In this document: in pieces, positions 34,255 through 45,800 of the stretch | How positions within the stretch are numbered: position 1 is the stretch's first letter | How the letters are laid out: each line of letters starts with the position of its first letter | DNA from: Paludibacter sp. | Lineage (GTDB): Bacteria > Bacteroidota > Bacteroidia > Bacteroidales > Paludibacteraceae | Assembly (NCBI GenBank): GCA_019163375.1 | Contig: JAFLKK010000007.1 | Span: forward strand, 157,713 to 221,712 | Length of the DNA: 64,000 bases | Direction: 5' to 3' | The notes under the pieces: generated by a model | The model's database searches: none | Seen by the model: the letters and a program-made list of their open reading frames with translations, nothing else | What the model was told of the DNA's origin: nothing | Program-made: the position numbers and the translations under genes

Positions 34255-37218
34255 ATGAGAATTAAAGACTTCAACATCTCGACACAATTAAAATTTGGAT
34301 TTCTATTCAACATACTCTTTATCATCGTCATTGGAATCGTTTCTGTACTCCAAAACTACCGATTAGGTGAGCAAACCGAGAATCTGTATAATCATCCCTT
34401 TCAGGTCAGAGCGGCTATTGGAAAGCTAAATGCTGATGTGCTCAGTATGCGACTAGCTACCAGGGATCTTATGATTAACAAAACTAATAGTGACAAACAA
34501 GCTGCCTTACAACTGATGGAGTTGTCGGCACAGGATGCTAAGATACAGTTCGATATCCTTAAGAACAAATCTTTAGGGCCAAAATCGGATGTAGAAGCCG
34601 CATATACTGCCTTTGCAAAATGGAAAGTGGCACGAGATGCTAACACAGCAATGGCATTGGCAGGGAATATCAACCCCATTATTGAAAGTGTTCGCTCTAC
34701 AGGCGATGTTGGGAAATTACGGGATGATATGCTAAACAAAATTGAATATCTTGATAGTTCTGCAAATAATAAAGCCGTTCTGTTTTATGCCGATACGATT
34801 TCACTTAGAAATAAGATGAACCTGGTATTGATGCTATTAATAATAGCTATTCTTATTATCACGATTCTAGGTAGTTATGTATTTATTAAACATATTTCTG
34901 ATCCGGTAGAAGAGTTAACCGATGCTGCCAGACGCTTTCACGAGGGAGATAAAATGGCACGAAGTGCTATTGATTCAAAAAATGAGTTTGGAGTTTTATC
35001 CGGCACCTTCAATACCATGGTGGATAATATTCAATCATCAACGGAGATGGACGAAATATTCACTAACATTTCGCAGATTATGCTTTCTGAAGAAGACCCC
35101 AGAACCTTCTTCAAAGTGACACTACTTGCTCTCTGCAATCATACTCAATCGCAAATGGCAGCCGTATACTTGCTAAATGAAAGTAAAACCTATTACGAAC
35201 ACTACGAATCAGTTGGAATGGACGACGGTGCTAAACTCCGTTTTTCGGCCATCCATCCCGAAGGTGAGTTTGGCCCTGTTATCAGCACACATAAAATTCA
35301 GTTCGTAAAAAGAATTCCACACGACACCCGTTTTGTATTTCAAACCGTGAGCGGAAAATTTATCCCTCGCGAAATCATTTCAATCCCTGTTTTAGCAGGA
35401 GATGAATTAATCGCTATTATCTCTTTGGCGGCTGTAAGAACCTATACGGCAGCTTCTCTTTTATTAATCAACAATTTACTTAACACATTGAGTGCGCGCG
35501 TTCAGGGAATCCTCACCTTCCGACGAATGAAAAATTTCTCCGAAAGGCTTGAGATGCAAAATACTGAACTTGAACAACAAAAAACGGAGATGACCGCTCA
35601 GTCCATTGAATTGTCGGAACAAAATAGAGAATTGGAAATTCAGAAAAACCAACTAAAGGAGGCAAACAGACTTAAAACCAATTTTTTGTCGAACATGAGC
35701 CATGAACTTCGCACACCGCTCAATTCTGTTATTGCACTTTCAGGAGTACTCAATCGCCGACTTGCAAACAAAATAAACGAAGATGAATTTAGCTATATTG
35801 GTGTAATTGAACGCAATGGAAAACATTTACTTTCACTAATCAACGATATATTAGACATTTCGCGCATTGAATCGGGACGCGAAGAAGTGGAAATTACCCG
35901 GTTTAATCCCAAGAGCCTTGTAGCAGAAGTTACAAGCATGATTAAACCACAGGTTGATCCCCAAAAGTTGGAATTACTACAAACCGGTGATAGCAGCGAT
36001 TTGCATTTAATCAGCGATATGCAAAAATGTATGCACATTCTTCAAAACCTGATTAGCAATGCCGTAAAATTCACCGAGAAAGGAACAGTTGAAATAAAAA
36101 CGGTTCACACCGGCGATCAGATTATTATTTCCGTTGCTGACACCGGCATTGGTATCTCGGCCGACCATCTTCCTCATATCTTCGACGAATTCCGTCAGGC
36201 TGACGGAAGCACCTCGCGGAAATACGGCGGAACAGGCTTAGGGCTTGCCATCGCCAAGAAATATGCGAACCTGTTAGGTGGAAACATTACGGTAACAAGT
36301 GTTCTCGAAAAAGGCTCTACTTTTACGCTCACGCTTCCGGTGGAATATAATGTTGAAAAACGAATTATTGACGTGCACGAGATTTCTCATTTCACAAAAG
36401 CAATAAACCCCATCCCCATCCAACCCGCAGGCGGTAAAACAGTGTTGCTGGTAGAAGATAGTGAACCCGCAATTATACAAATGAAAGATTTCATGGAGGA
36501 AAGCGGTTACAAAATACTGGTTGCACAAGATGGAGCAGAGGCATTGGCCATTATAGAAACAACCATCCCCGATGCAATGATTATGGATTTAATGATGCCG
36601 GGTGTTGATGGTTTCGAAGTACTCAAAACCATTCGCAACGTTGATAAAACAGCTCATATTCCGGTGCTGATACTTACCGCAAAACATCTGACCAACGAGG
36701 ATCTCAAATTCCTAAAAAGAAATAATGTACACCAACTGATACAAAAAGGAGATGTGAATCGCGAAGACTTACTCAACGCAGTGCTATCGATGGTTACAAA
36801 TCACTTTGAGGAAACAGAGCAGCCTCATCGACAACTGCATACGATATCGGGTAAACCGGTGGTGCTTGTGGTGGAGGATAATCTGGATAACATGCTTACG
36901 GTAAAAGCCATCATGGAAGACAAATACACAGTAATTGAAGCTATTGATGGCAGCGAAGGAATAGCTATGGCTAAAAAACACAAACCGCATTTAATATTAA
37001 TGGACATCGCGCTCCCGGGTATGGACGGTATTGAGTCATTTAAAGCTATTCGCAAGGATGCACGAATGCAACATATCCCCATTATTGCACTTACGGCAAG
37101 CGCTATGACATCCGATAGGGAAACAATTCTGGCTCACGGTTTCGATGGGTACCTGGTGAAGCCAATTGAAGAAAAAGTGTTTTTTAAAACGATAAACGAA
37201 GTCCTTTTTGGGAAATAA
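34255..37218 (+). CDS. Membrane hybrid histidine kinase with two receivers
   Basis: 987 residues. TM1 is about 14-32, then an extracytoplasmic four-helix-type sensor (33-187, like MCP/CHASE3 helices), TM2 about 188-210 and HAMP (to about 262). A GAF domain covers roughly 275-425, followed by a Gln/Glu-rich coiled coil. HisKA has His483 in NMSHELRTPLNSVIALSG. HATPase has ISNAVKFTEKG, VADTGIGIS and GGTGLGLAIAKKY. Two receivers follow, with Asp778 (MDLMMPGVDG) and Asp917 (MDIALPGMDG). The N-terminal acidic pair of each receiver (VEDSE, VEDN) is intact. Phosphotransfer can therefore be His to Asp within one protein; the final target is not evident. Confidence 0.93.
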   Translation: MRIKDFNISTQLKFGFLFNILFIIVIGIVSVLQNYRLGEQTENLYNHPFQVRAAIGKLNADVLSMRLATRDLMINKTNSDKQAALQLMELSAQDAKIQFDILKNKSLGPKSDVEAAYTAFAKWKVARDANTAMALAGNINPIIESVRSTGDVGKLRDDMLNKIEYLDSSANNKAVLFYADTISLRNKMNLVLMLLIIAILIITILGSYVFIKHISDPVEELTDAARRFHEGDKMARSAIDSKNEFGVLSGTFNTMVDNIQSSTEMDEIFTNISQIMLSEEDPRTFFKVTLLALCNHTQSQMAAVYLLNESKTYYEHYESVGMDDGAKLRFSAIHPEGEFGPVISTHKIQFVKRIPHDTRFVFQTVSGKFIPREIISIPVLAGDELIAIISLAAVRTYTAASLLLINNLLNTLSARVQGILTFRRMKNFSERLEMQNTELEQQKTEMTAQSIELSEQNRELEIQKNQLKEANRLKTNFLSNMSHELRTPLNSVIALSGVLNRRLANKINEDEFSYIGVIERNGKHLLSLINDILDISRIESGREEVEITRFNPKSLVAEVTSMIKPQVDPQKLELLQTGDSSDLHLISDMQKCMHILQNLISNAVKFTEKGTVEIKTVHTGDQIIISVADTGIGISADHLPHIFDEFRQADGSTSRKYGGTGLGLAIAKKYANLLGGNITVTSVLEKGSTFTLTLPVEYNVEKRIIDVHEISHFTKAINPIPIQPAGGKTVLLVEDSEPAIIQMKDFMEESGYKILVAQDGAEALAIIETTIPDAMIMDLMMPGVDGFEVLKTIRNVDKTAHIPVLILTAKHLTNEDLKFLKRNNVHQLIQKGDVNREDLLNAVLSMVTNHFEETEQPHRQLHTISGKPVVLVVEDNLDNMLTVKAIMEDKYTVIEAIDGSEGIAMAKKHKPHLILMDIALPGMDGIESFKAIRKDARMQHIPIIALTASAMTSDRETILAHGFDGYLVKPIEEKVFFKTINEVLFGK

Positions 37219-37305
37219 TAACAAAAACTGAGCTAAATCCAAATTAGATTAAATCATAGTACCTTGGATATAAAGTCTTCTACAAAGAAGAAATAGTAAA
37301 AAAAT

Positions 37306-40300
37306 ATGGAAAGCGAAATAATAAAAATACTGGCAATAGACGATACCTTAGATAATCTGATTACTCTGAAGGCATTGATTATTGAAGCATTTCCCGAAGC
37401 AAAAATAATAACGGCTACAAGTGGGGAAGTCGGAATCGAATTAGCCATTTCGGAGAATCCCGATGTCATACTTCTTGACATCATTATGCCCGATATGGAT
37501 GGTTTTGAGGTGTGCCGCAAATTGAAAACTATCAAAATAACAAATAATATCCCTGTTGTTTTTGTTACCGCTTTAAAAGGCGACAGCGAAAGTCGCATAA
37601 AAGCATTAGAGGTGGGCGCCGAAGCTTTTATTGCCAAGCCTATCGACCAAAGTGAGCTCGTGGCACAAATTCGAGCGATGGCAAAAATCAAGTCTTCTCA
37701 AGAGTTGAAATTAAATGAAACTGCCCGATTGGCCGCATTAGTGGCCGAACGAACACGCGAGTTGAATGCAAATCATATCGCTACTTTGAATCTATTGGAG
37801 GATTTGAAACAAGAGAATGAAGCCCGAAGGAAAACGGAAGAGGCATTGCGAACAAGTGAAGAAAAGTACCGTTTTATGACGGAGAACTCCAGTGATGTTA
37901 TTTGGCACCTGGATGCAAATTTCGTGTGCGATTATATCAGTCCATCGGATGAACGGATGCGCGGTTTTCATCAAGATGAAGTAATTGGCACCAGCCTTTT
38001 CAGTATTCTTAAACCCGAAGGAATAGAAAACGTAAAAAGGGTAAATGCAGCCAGATTAGCCGATGAAAAAAATCATGTCTCCACAGGATCCATCCGCTAT
38101 GAACTGGAACAACTATGCAAAGATGGTTCATGGATATGGACAGAAGCAAATGCCTCCATCCATTATAATGAGGAAGGAGAAATTATTGGTTACCATGGCG
38201 CTTCGCGCGATATCACCGAACGTAAACGGGCGCAGGATGCTTTATGGGAAAGCGAAGAAAAGTACCGAACACTAATTCAGTATTCAAGCGACCCTATTTT
38301 CAGCTACAATCGCGATAACACCTATCGATTCGTAAATGAAGCATTTGCAAAAGCGTTCGAAATGACGCCTGCAGAAATAATAGGCAAAACGCCTCATGCA
38401 ATTATGTCGCACGAAGAAGCTGAAAAACGGCTTGCATTTGTATACAATGTCTTTCAGACAAAACAAAAAGGTGAGAGCGAAGTAAAACTTGTGCAAAGCA
38501 CCGGTGATAAGCAATACTATCTGACAATGGCCGACCCTATTTTTGATAGTGAAGGTGAAGTGGCTTTTGTTACTTGCATATCAAAAAATATTACCGAACG
38601 TAAATTAGCCGAAAAAGCATTAAAGGTAGAAAAACGTAAAATTGAAACCTATTTAAATATAGCTCAGGTAATTCTTGTTGCCTTTGATAAAGACGGTAAT
38701 ATCACTCTTCTCAATAAAAAAGGGTATCAGGTGCTTGGATACGAGCCCGGAGAGTTAATTAACAAAAATTGGTTTAATACCTGCGTGCCTCTCGAAGAGA
38801 TTGATAGCGTAAAACAGGTTTTCGAGCAGATAATTTTAGGAAAAGCAGAAACATTCAACTACCACGAGAACCAAATCATAACTAAAAGTGGTGAAAGTAG
38901 AACCATAGCATGGAACAACACCTGGGTTACTGATATTAATGGAAATATTATTGGAGCGCTGAGCTCCGGCGAAGATATTACAGAACGAAAAAAAGCTGAA
39001 GAAGCACTTCGTATGAGTGAAGAGAAATATTCGACCGTTTTTCAAACTTCACCTTATGCCATCACAATTACGTCTTCTTCAGAAAGTAAGATATTAGATG
39101 TAAACGATGCCTTTACCTCCATATCAGGATATAGCAGAGAGGAAGCACTGCAAAACTCCGTTGTGGGCTTAAATCTGTGGACAAATAACGAAGATAGAGA
39201 ATTTGTTATTTCGTCGCTCCAGAAAAATAAAAGCGTCAATTCGCACGAATTTATTTTCCAAAGAAAAGATGGCACATTTATGACAGGTCTCTATTCGGCC
39301 CAAATGCTCTTTCTGGATGGAGAAACGCTTATTTTGTCGAGTATCAATGACATTACGGATCGTAAAATAGCAGAAGAACAACTTCAGCATGTTGGAAGAT
39401 TATATGCATTACTCAGCCAAATCAACCAGGCTATTGTACGTACCGAAGATCGTTTTACACTTCTCCAAACCATTTGTGAAGTTGCAGTTCAGTATGGACA
39501 ATTCAAAATGGCGTGGATAGGAATAGTGGATGAAAGTACCGAAATAATAAACCCGGTATGCCATGCCGGACACGAAGAAGGGTATCTGAAAAACATTGTT
39601 ATCACCAGAAATGACGATACATCAGGAAAAGGGCCGGTAGGAAGATCTATACGAGAGAATACAATAAAAATCAGCCATGATATTGCCACCGATCCAAACA
39701 TGGAGCCGTGGAGAGAAGAAGCGCTAAAAAGAGGCTATCGCTCTTCCATTGCCGTGCCTTTTAAAATCAAGAATAAAGTGATAGGCACTATTAATCTATA
39801 CGCTTCCGAACTGGGTTTCTTTAGCGAAGACGAGAAAAAACTACTTCAGGAAATTGGCGAAGACATCAGCTTTGCTCTTGATGCAATGGAGGCCGAAAGC
39901 GAAAGGGTGCAGACTGAAATGGCTTTACAGGAAAGTGAATTAAAATACAGGGAGTTTGTTGAAAACTCGCCCGAAGCAATATCTATTTATGCAGATGGCA
40001 AAATAGTATATGTCAATAAGGAGTGTGTCAGATTAATGCGCGCAAAGTCGAAAGACGAATTAGTAGGACTATCGGTCATAGAATATATTCACCCCGACAA
40101 CAGAGAAACTGTTATCGAAAGAATGAAAGTAGTAGCACAAAGTGATACAGATGGATCACTGCCACTCGTTGAAGAAAAATACATCCGAATGGATGGAACA
40201 CCCATGTATGTGGAAGTTAAGGCAATGCCCATCCTGCTCGATGGCGAACCCGCCGTACAATTGACAGCACGCGACATTAGTGACCGTAAGATGACAGAAG

Positions 40301-42693
40301 AAGCATTAGAAAATAGCCGAAAAGAACTCAAGGCCATTTACGATTATGCTCCCGTAATGATGTGTGTAGTAGATGAAAAAGGAGGCCTCCTTTTTGCCAA
40401 CAACGCATTCACCTCATTCACCAAAAGCTCCAGCCTGAAAATAAAAGGTGGCAGCCCCGGCGATGTCTTTGGTTGCGTAAATTCATTCATCGATCCCCGT
40501 GGGTGTGGACATGCGCACGCATGCTCTTCATGTGTATTGCGCAATGCAATAAATAGTACTTTCAAAACAGGCAAGGGAACAAAAAATATTGAATACGAGA
40601 GTGTATTTTTACATGGCAACGACCAAAAACCCGTATCGCTACTCTGCTCTACAGCACTTATAAACAATGCCGGGCAAAAAAATCTTCTGCTGTGTTTACA
40701 CGACATTACAGATCGAAAAAGGGCAGAAGAAAATCTGTTGAGTAGCGAAGCCCGTTTGGAAAGTATGTTCGAGTACTCTCCAATCTCTATCTGGGAAGAA
40801 GATTTCTCTCTGGTAAAAAAGGAACTCGAACAGTTAAAACACGAAGGCGTCACTGACTTCAGAAAATTTCTGCTTAGCAACCCTACCAAGATTGAAGAAT
40901 TGGTATCGATGATAAAAGTAGTGAGTATCAATGAAACAAGCATACAAATATTTGGCACTGAGAGCAAAGAGGAAATCTTAGTCAATCTGAACCATTTCTT
41001 TTCGATAAGCAACGCTACCATAAATGTATTTAGCGAAGAGATGATTGCCCTTGCAGAAGGTAGAACCCAATTTGAAGGCGAAACTCAAATAATGACATTG
41101 AATGGCGAAAAGAAAAATCTTTTATTAACATTGACGGTAATGCCCGATTTTGAAGATACACTATCGAAAGTGTTAATCTCATTTATTGATATTACCCAAC
41201 GAAAAGAAGCTGAAGATGCCTTACAAAAAAGCGAAATGTTTTTGAGAACTTTCATCGAGAACACACCTTTCGAAATTTGGGCAAGAGATATCAACGGCAT
41301 AGGAATTCTGGAAAATAAAAAATTGGTCGATCATTTTGGCTCTATTTTAGGACAAAAACCGGAACACAATACGCACGACTCACCTGAAGTACTAAGACTT
41401 TGGGAATTAAACAATTCGCGTGCCTATAACGGTGAATTAATTGATGAAATAGTTCAATACAATTTAAGAAATCAATCTTTAGTTTATCAACAAATCATTT
41501 TCCCTATTCAGGATGAGAAACATATTATCGGCATAGCCGGGTTTAATATTGACATCACCGAACGTGTACGGGCAGAAGAAGAGCTCAAAAGAAGTGAAAA
41601 TGCTCTGAACCGACAAAATGAATTGTTTACCTTATTGCTCAAAAATTTACCTGTAGGCGTATTTATGGTTGAAGCACCATCCGGTAAACCTATTATGGCC
41701 AATGATGCGGCAATGCAGTTACTGGGTAGGGGAATTTTACCGGATACTACCCCGGAGAACCTTGCACAAATCTACAACACATACAAGGTGGGTTCCAGAG
41801 AGCATTACCCGGTAGGCGAAATGCCAATTTACCTGGGTATGCACGGAATTTCGGCGCACATCGATGATATGGTAGTGATACGCCCCGATGGTTCTCAAAC
41901 GCTTTTGGAAATTTTCGGATCGCCGGTAACTGACAACTACGGTAATATATGGGCAAGTCTTGTAAGCTTCACAGATATAACCGAACGAAAAAATGCCGAA
42001 GTAACCCTGAAAAATTCGCAAGAACAATTAAAACAGTTTGCGGCTCACCTTCAGAATGTTCGCGAAGATGAACGTACCGGACTGGCACGCGAGATACACG
42101 ATGATCTGGGACAAATTCTGGTAGCACTGAAAATAGATATGGGTCTGTTGAAAAATAAAGTAGTTAAGGAGTTTGATGGAAAAATGAATTCGGACGTGAT
42201 GATCAAATTCGATAATCTGGTTGGTTTAATAGACAATACGATTAAAACAACCAGAAGAATTATGACCGGATTACGTCCTGAAGTATTAGAAATGCTCGGA
42301 TTTATTGAAGCTGCAAAATTGTACACAAAAGACTTCGAAGAAAGGCACAAAATCAGGTGTGTTTTTGAGAGTTCAATTACCACTCTTGATGTAGCTCCGC
42401 AGCAATCTGTAGCACTCTTCAGAATTCTTCAGGAAGCACTTACCAATGTTGTACGCCACGCAAAAGCAACGCAAGTCACAGTGCAACTACTGATAGAGAA
42501 CAACATATTAATTATGGAAATTGTAGATAATGGCATCGGGTTTCCTAAAAATCACAAGGTCAGAAATGACTCTTACGGGCTTATCGGTATGAACGAACGG
42601 GTATTTCTACTGGAAGGTGAATTAATTATTGAAGGAAGACCCGGCGAAGGAACCATTGTTCGAATTGAAATGCCCTACACCATTTCAATCTAA
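37306..42693 (+). CDS. Giant REC-PAS-GAF-HisKA_3 histidine kinase
   Basis: 1795 residues, cytoplasmic. Approximate layout: receiver 6-120 with Asp58 (LLDIIMPDMDG); coiled coil 120-180; four PAS (185-690); GAF (700-865); five PAS (880-1565); HisKA_3 with His1598 in AREIHDDLGQILVALKIDMG; HATPase to the C-terminus (DNGIGFPK, RNDSYGLIGMNER). The sixth PAS contains a cysteine cluster: Cys1057, Cys1067, Cys1073 and Cys1076, with His1069 and His1071 (GCGHAHACSSC), so it may bind a metal or Fe-S cluster. The kinase core is NarX/DegS-like, the class that partners LuxR-type regulators, such as the one at 46963. Confidence 0.92.
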   Translation: MESEIIKILAIDDTLDNLITLKALIIEAFPEAKIITATSGEVGIELAISENPDVILLDIIMPDMDGFEVCRKLKTIKITNNIPVVFVTALKGDSESRIKALEVGAEAFIAKPIDQSELVAQIRAMAKIKSSQELKLNETARLAALVAERTRELNANHIATLNLLEDLKQENEARRKTEEALRTSEEKYRFMTENSSDVIWHLDANFVCDYISPSDERMRGFHQDEVIGTSLFSILKPEGIENVKRVNAARLADEKNHVSTGSIRYELEQLCKDGSWIWTEANASIHYNEEGEIIGYHGASRDITERKRAQDALWESEEKYRTLIQYSSDPIFSYNRDNTYRFVNEAFAKAFEMTPAEIIGKTPHAIMSHEEAEKRLAFVYNVFQTKQKGESEVKLVQSTGDKQYYLTMADPIFDSEGEVAFVTCISKNITERKLAEKALKVEKRKIETYLNIAQVILVAFDKDGNITLLNKKGYQVLGYEPGELINKNWFNTCVPLEEIDSVKQVFEQIILGKAETFNYHENQIITKSGESRTIAWNNTWVTDINGNIIGALSSGEDITERKKAEEALRMSEEKYSTVFQTSPYAITITSSSESKILDVNDAFTSISGYSREEALQNSVVGLNLWTNNEDREFVISSLQKNKSVNSHEFIFQRKDGTFMTGLYSAQMLFLDGETLILSSINDITDRKIAEEQLQHVGRLYALLSQINQAIVRTEDRFTLLQTICEVAVQYGQFKMAWIGIVDESTEIINPVCHAGHEEGYLKNIVITRNDDTSGKGPVGRSIRENTIKISHDIATDPNMEPWREEALKRGYRSSIAVPFKIKNKVIGTINLYASELGFFSEDEKKLLQEIGEDISFALDAMEAESERVQTEMALQESELKYREFVENSPEAISIYADGKIVYVNKECVRLMRAKSKDELVGLSVIEYIHPDNRETVIERMKVVAQSDTDGSLPLVEEKYIRMDGTPMYVEVKAMPILLDGEPAVQLTARDISDRKMTEEALENSRKELKAIYDYAPVMMCVVDEKGGLLFANNAFTSFTKSSSLKIKGGSPGDVFGCVNSFIDPRGCGHAHACSSCVLRNAINSTFKTGKGTKNIEYESVFLHGNDQKPVSLLCSTALINNAGQKNLLLCLHDITDRKRAEENLLSSEARLESMFEYSPISIWEEDFSLVKKELEQLKHEGVTDFRKFLLSNPTKIEELVSMIKVVSINETSIQIFGTESKEEILVNLNHFFSISNATINVFSEEMIALAEGRTQFEGETQIMTLNGEKKNLLLTLTVMPDFEDTLSKVLISFIDITQRKEAEDALQKSEMFLRTFIENTPFEIWARDINGIGILENKKLVDHFGSILGQKPEHNTHDSPEVLRLWELNNSRAYNGELIDEIVQYNLRNQSLVYQQIIFPIQDEKHIIGIAGFNIDITERVRAEEELKRSENALNRQNELFTLLLKNLPVGVFMVEAPSGKPIMANDAAMQLLGRGILPDTTPENLAQIYNTYKVGSREHYPVGEMPIYLGMHGISAHIDDMVVIRPDGSQTLLEIFGSPVTDNYGNIWASLVSFTDITERKNAEVTLKNSQEQLKQFAAHLQNVREDERTGLAREIHDDLGQILVALKIDMGLLKNKVVKEFDGKMNSDVMIKFDNLVGLIDNTIKTTRRIMTGLRPEVLEMLGFIEAAKLYTKDFEERHKIRCVFESSITTLDVAPQQSVALFRILQEALTNVVRHAKATQVTVQLLIENNILIMEIVDNGIGFPKNHKVRNDSYGLIGMNERVFLLEGELIIEGRPGEGTIVRIEMPYTISI

Positions 42694-42844
42694 TAATTAT
42701 GATGTTATGAGCAAAAAAAACTCATAATACAATCGAGCTTATTACTTACTATCTGAACACAACAGAAAAAAAGTATTCTATAAATTCAATAAATAAAAAA
42801 GTACAGATTCTAACCAGAACAATTTCATTGGAAAAACGCACAAG
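42694..42844 (+). other. Intergenic with small hairpin
   Basis: TTATGAG (42705-42711) pairs with CTCATAA (42721-42727) across an A-rich loop. It is not followed by a T-run, so it is not a classical terminator. No -7 element is evident before the next gene at 42845. Confidence 0.35.
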
Positions 42845-45800
42845 ATGACTTCAAAGAACAGCTATTCAAAATTGTCAGCCGAAATGGGAATCGACTTACA
42901 TTATACCGATTTCTTTAAACTTGAAGAGTTACAAACTATTCAGGATTTGTTTGCCGATGCGACGGGTGTTGCTTCTATCATTACACATTTAGATGGAACA
43001 CCTATCACTAAATCTTCCAATTTTTGTCGATTGTGCGAGAGCATAGTCCGACAAACGCCCAACGGCTGTAAAAACTGCATGAAGTCCGATGCTGTTCTGG
43101 CTGCTCAAAGCAATTCTCTACCCTCGGTACAAACCTGTACCAGCGTAGGATTGATGGAATCCAGCACTCAAATTATAGTGCATGGAGTGCCTGTTGCCAA
43201 TTGGATCATCGGTCAGGTGCGAACACCCGAGCTGGATAAAGTACGAATGGAACAATATGCTAAAGAAATCGGAGCAAATGTCGATGATTTTATGGATGCA
43301 TTAGAAGAGGTACCGATCATGACCAAAGAGCAACTGTTCAATGTATCCAAAATGCTTGTTTTCAGCGCTAAACAACTCGCCGAAAAGGGAACAGCTGTCG
43401 TGTATTTGAAACAAAAAATGGCGGAACTCGAAACCACAAATAAACTGTTGCATGAACATGAAGAATTGCTATCCATTACCTTGCAGTCGATTGGCGACGG
43501 GGTAATTTCGACCGATGTGAACGGTATGATAGCAAATATGAACCCTATGGCCGAGCATCTATGTGGCGTAAAACTGGAAAATGTACTGGGAAAACCATTA
43601 ATCGAAATATTTAAAATCATCAATGCCGACAGCAGAGAAATTGTAGAGAATCCAATAAAAAAAGTACTTCAAACCGGACAGATAGCCGGCTTGGCAAACC
43701 ACACCATTCTAATTTCCGACAATGGAAAAGAATATCAGATTTCCGACAGCGCTGCTCCTATCATCGATAAAAACGGGAACATTACGGGTGTTGTACTGGT
43801 ATTTTCCGATGTAACGGACAAGTATTTGGCCGAAGCCGAATTGCGCGAAAGCGAACGTAGTAAATCAGTACTACTATCAAACATCCCCGGAATGGCCTAT
43901 AGATCGCGTTATGATAGAGATTGGACTAAAGAGTTTATTTCCGAAGGCTGTTTTACACTTACCGGCTATCAGATTTCCGATTTACTCGAGAACAAAACCG
44001 TTACTTTCAATGATCTCATTGTTCCTGAATTTAGAGAAAAATTATGGGAAACATGGCAACATGCAGTGGATACAAAAACAGCAGTTTTTGCTGAGTATAA
44101 AATTATTACAGCCGATAATCTAGAAAAATGGGTTTGGGAACAAGGCGTACCAATTTTCAATAAAAACGGAGATATTGAAGCACTCGAAGGCTTAATATTG
44201 GATATTTCGGATCGGAAACGAGCCGAGCAGCAATTGGAAACCGAACGTACCATGCTCCGAACCCTTATCGACAATATTCCCGAAAAAATCTATTCGAAAG
44301 ACCTGACTTGTCGTAAAACACTTGCTAACAGAGCCGAAATTGAGTCCTTGGGCTGCAGCTCCGAAAGCGAAATAGTAGGAAAAGACGATTTTGCGTTTTT
44401 CCCGGCTGAGTTCGCCCAAAAATTTCAGGCAGATGATAAACAAATATTAGAAACCGGCATTCCGAAACTTAACTACGAAGAACTGGTAATAGATAGAAAG
44501 GGCAATAGTCGGTGGATGCTTAGCTCTAAAATTCCGTTACTCGATAAACAACAAAACATCATTGGATTAATAGGTATTAGCCGTAATATCACATTACAAA
44601 AAAAATACGAGGAAACCCTTACCAACGAACGATTATTACTCAGAACGATTATCGACAATATCCCCGATTGTATTTACACAAAAAATACATCATTTCAAAA
44701 AACATTGGCTAACAAAGCGGAAGTCAAACTCGTGGGAGTCAATTCCGAAGAGGATGTTTTAGGAAAAGACGATTACAGCTTTTTCTCAAAAGAATTAGCC
44801 GATACGTTTGCAGCAGATGATAAAGCAGTTATCGAAACCGGACAACCCATTCTTTTCAAGGAAGAACTCCTTGTTGATAAAGCAGGCAATAAACGCTGGC
44901 TACTTTCGTCAAAAATTCCTCTGCGCGACAAGAACAATGTCGTGATTGGACTTGTAGGCCTAAGCCACGACATTACCGAGAACAAGCAGTATGCAGAACT
45001 TATTCAAAATGAACGAATACTATTTCGTGCGGTCATCGACAATATACCCGATGCCATCTATATCAAAGACCTGAGCGGTAGAAAAACGCTCGCCAACTTA
45101 GCTGAAGTAAAATTAACCGGAGCATCCTCCGAAGCAGATGTTATTGGGAAAACGGACTATGATCTGTTTCCATTCGACGTGGCCGAATCATACACCGAGG
45201 ATGACAGACCGGTCATTCAGCAAGGATTACCTTTGTTCAACCGAGAAGGAACGTTGGTTGATGGAAATGGTAACACACATTGGATGATAGGCACTAAGCT
45301 ACCGCTTTACGATAATAACAATAATATTATCGGACTATTAGGTGTCGGAAGGGACATTACCAACCGAAAACGCGCCGAAGAAGCCTTGCTCGAAAGTGAA
45401 AGTTTTCTGAGACAAACACAAGCGATTGCCCAATTAGGTACGTACACCTACGATCTTATAAAAGGGGAATGGATATGCTCAGATGTACTAGATAATATTT
45501 TTGGCATCGAAGCCAATGCGGAAAAAACGGTAGCATCCTGGACTTCGATTGTTCATCCGGATTTCAGGGAAGAAATGGGAGAATATCTCGCGAAACACGT
45601 CATAGCAAATAAAAATAAATTCGACAAAAAATACAAAATAATACGCCAAAACGATAAGGAAGAGCGTTGGGTGCATGGCATAGGCGAATTGATTTTGAAT
45701 GAAGCCGGTGACCCCATTAAACTAATTGGAACTATTCAGGATATCACCACCCGAAAAAATCTTACCGAAAAACTACGCAAGAGTGAAACCTTATACCGCT

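Noticed and set aside
40344..41021. 225-codon minus-strand ORF inside the giant kinase gene
   Set aside because: The sense frame is continuous through PAS domains; the antisense ORF is a composition shadow.
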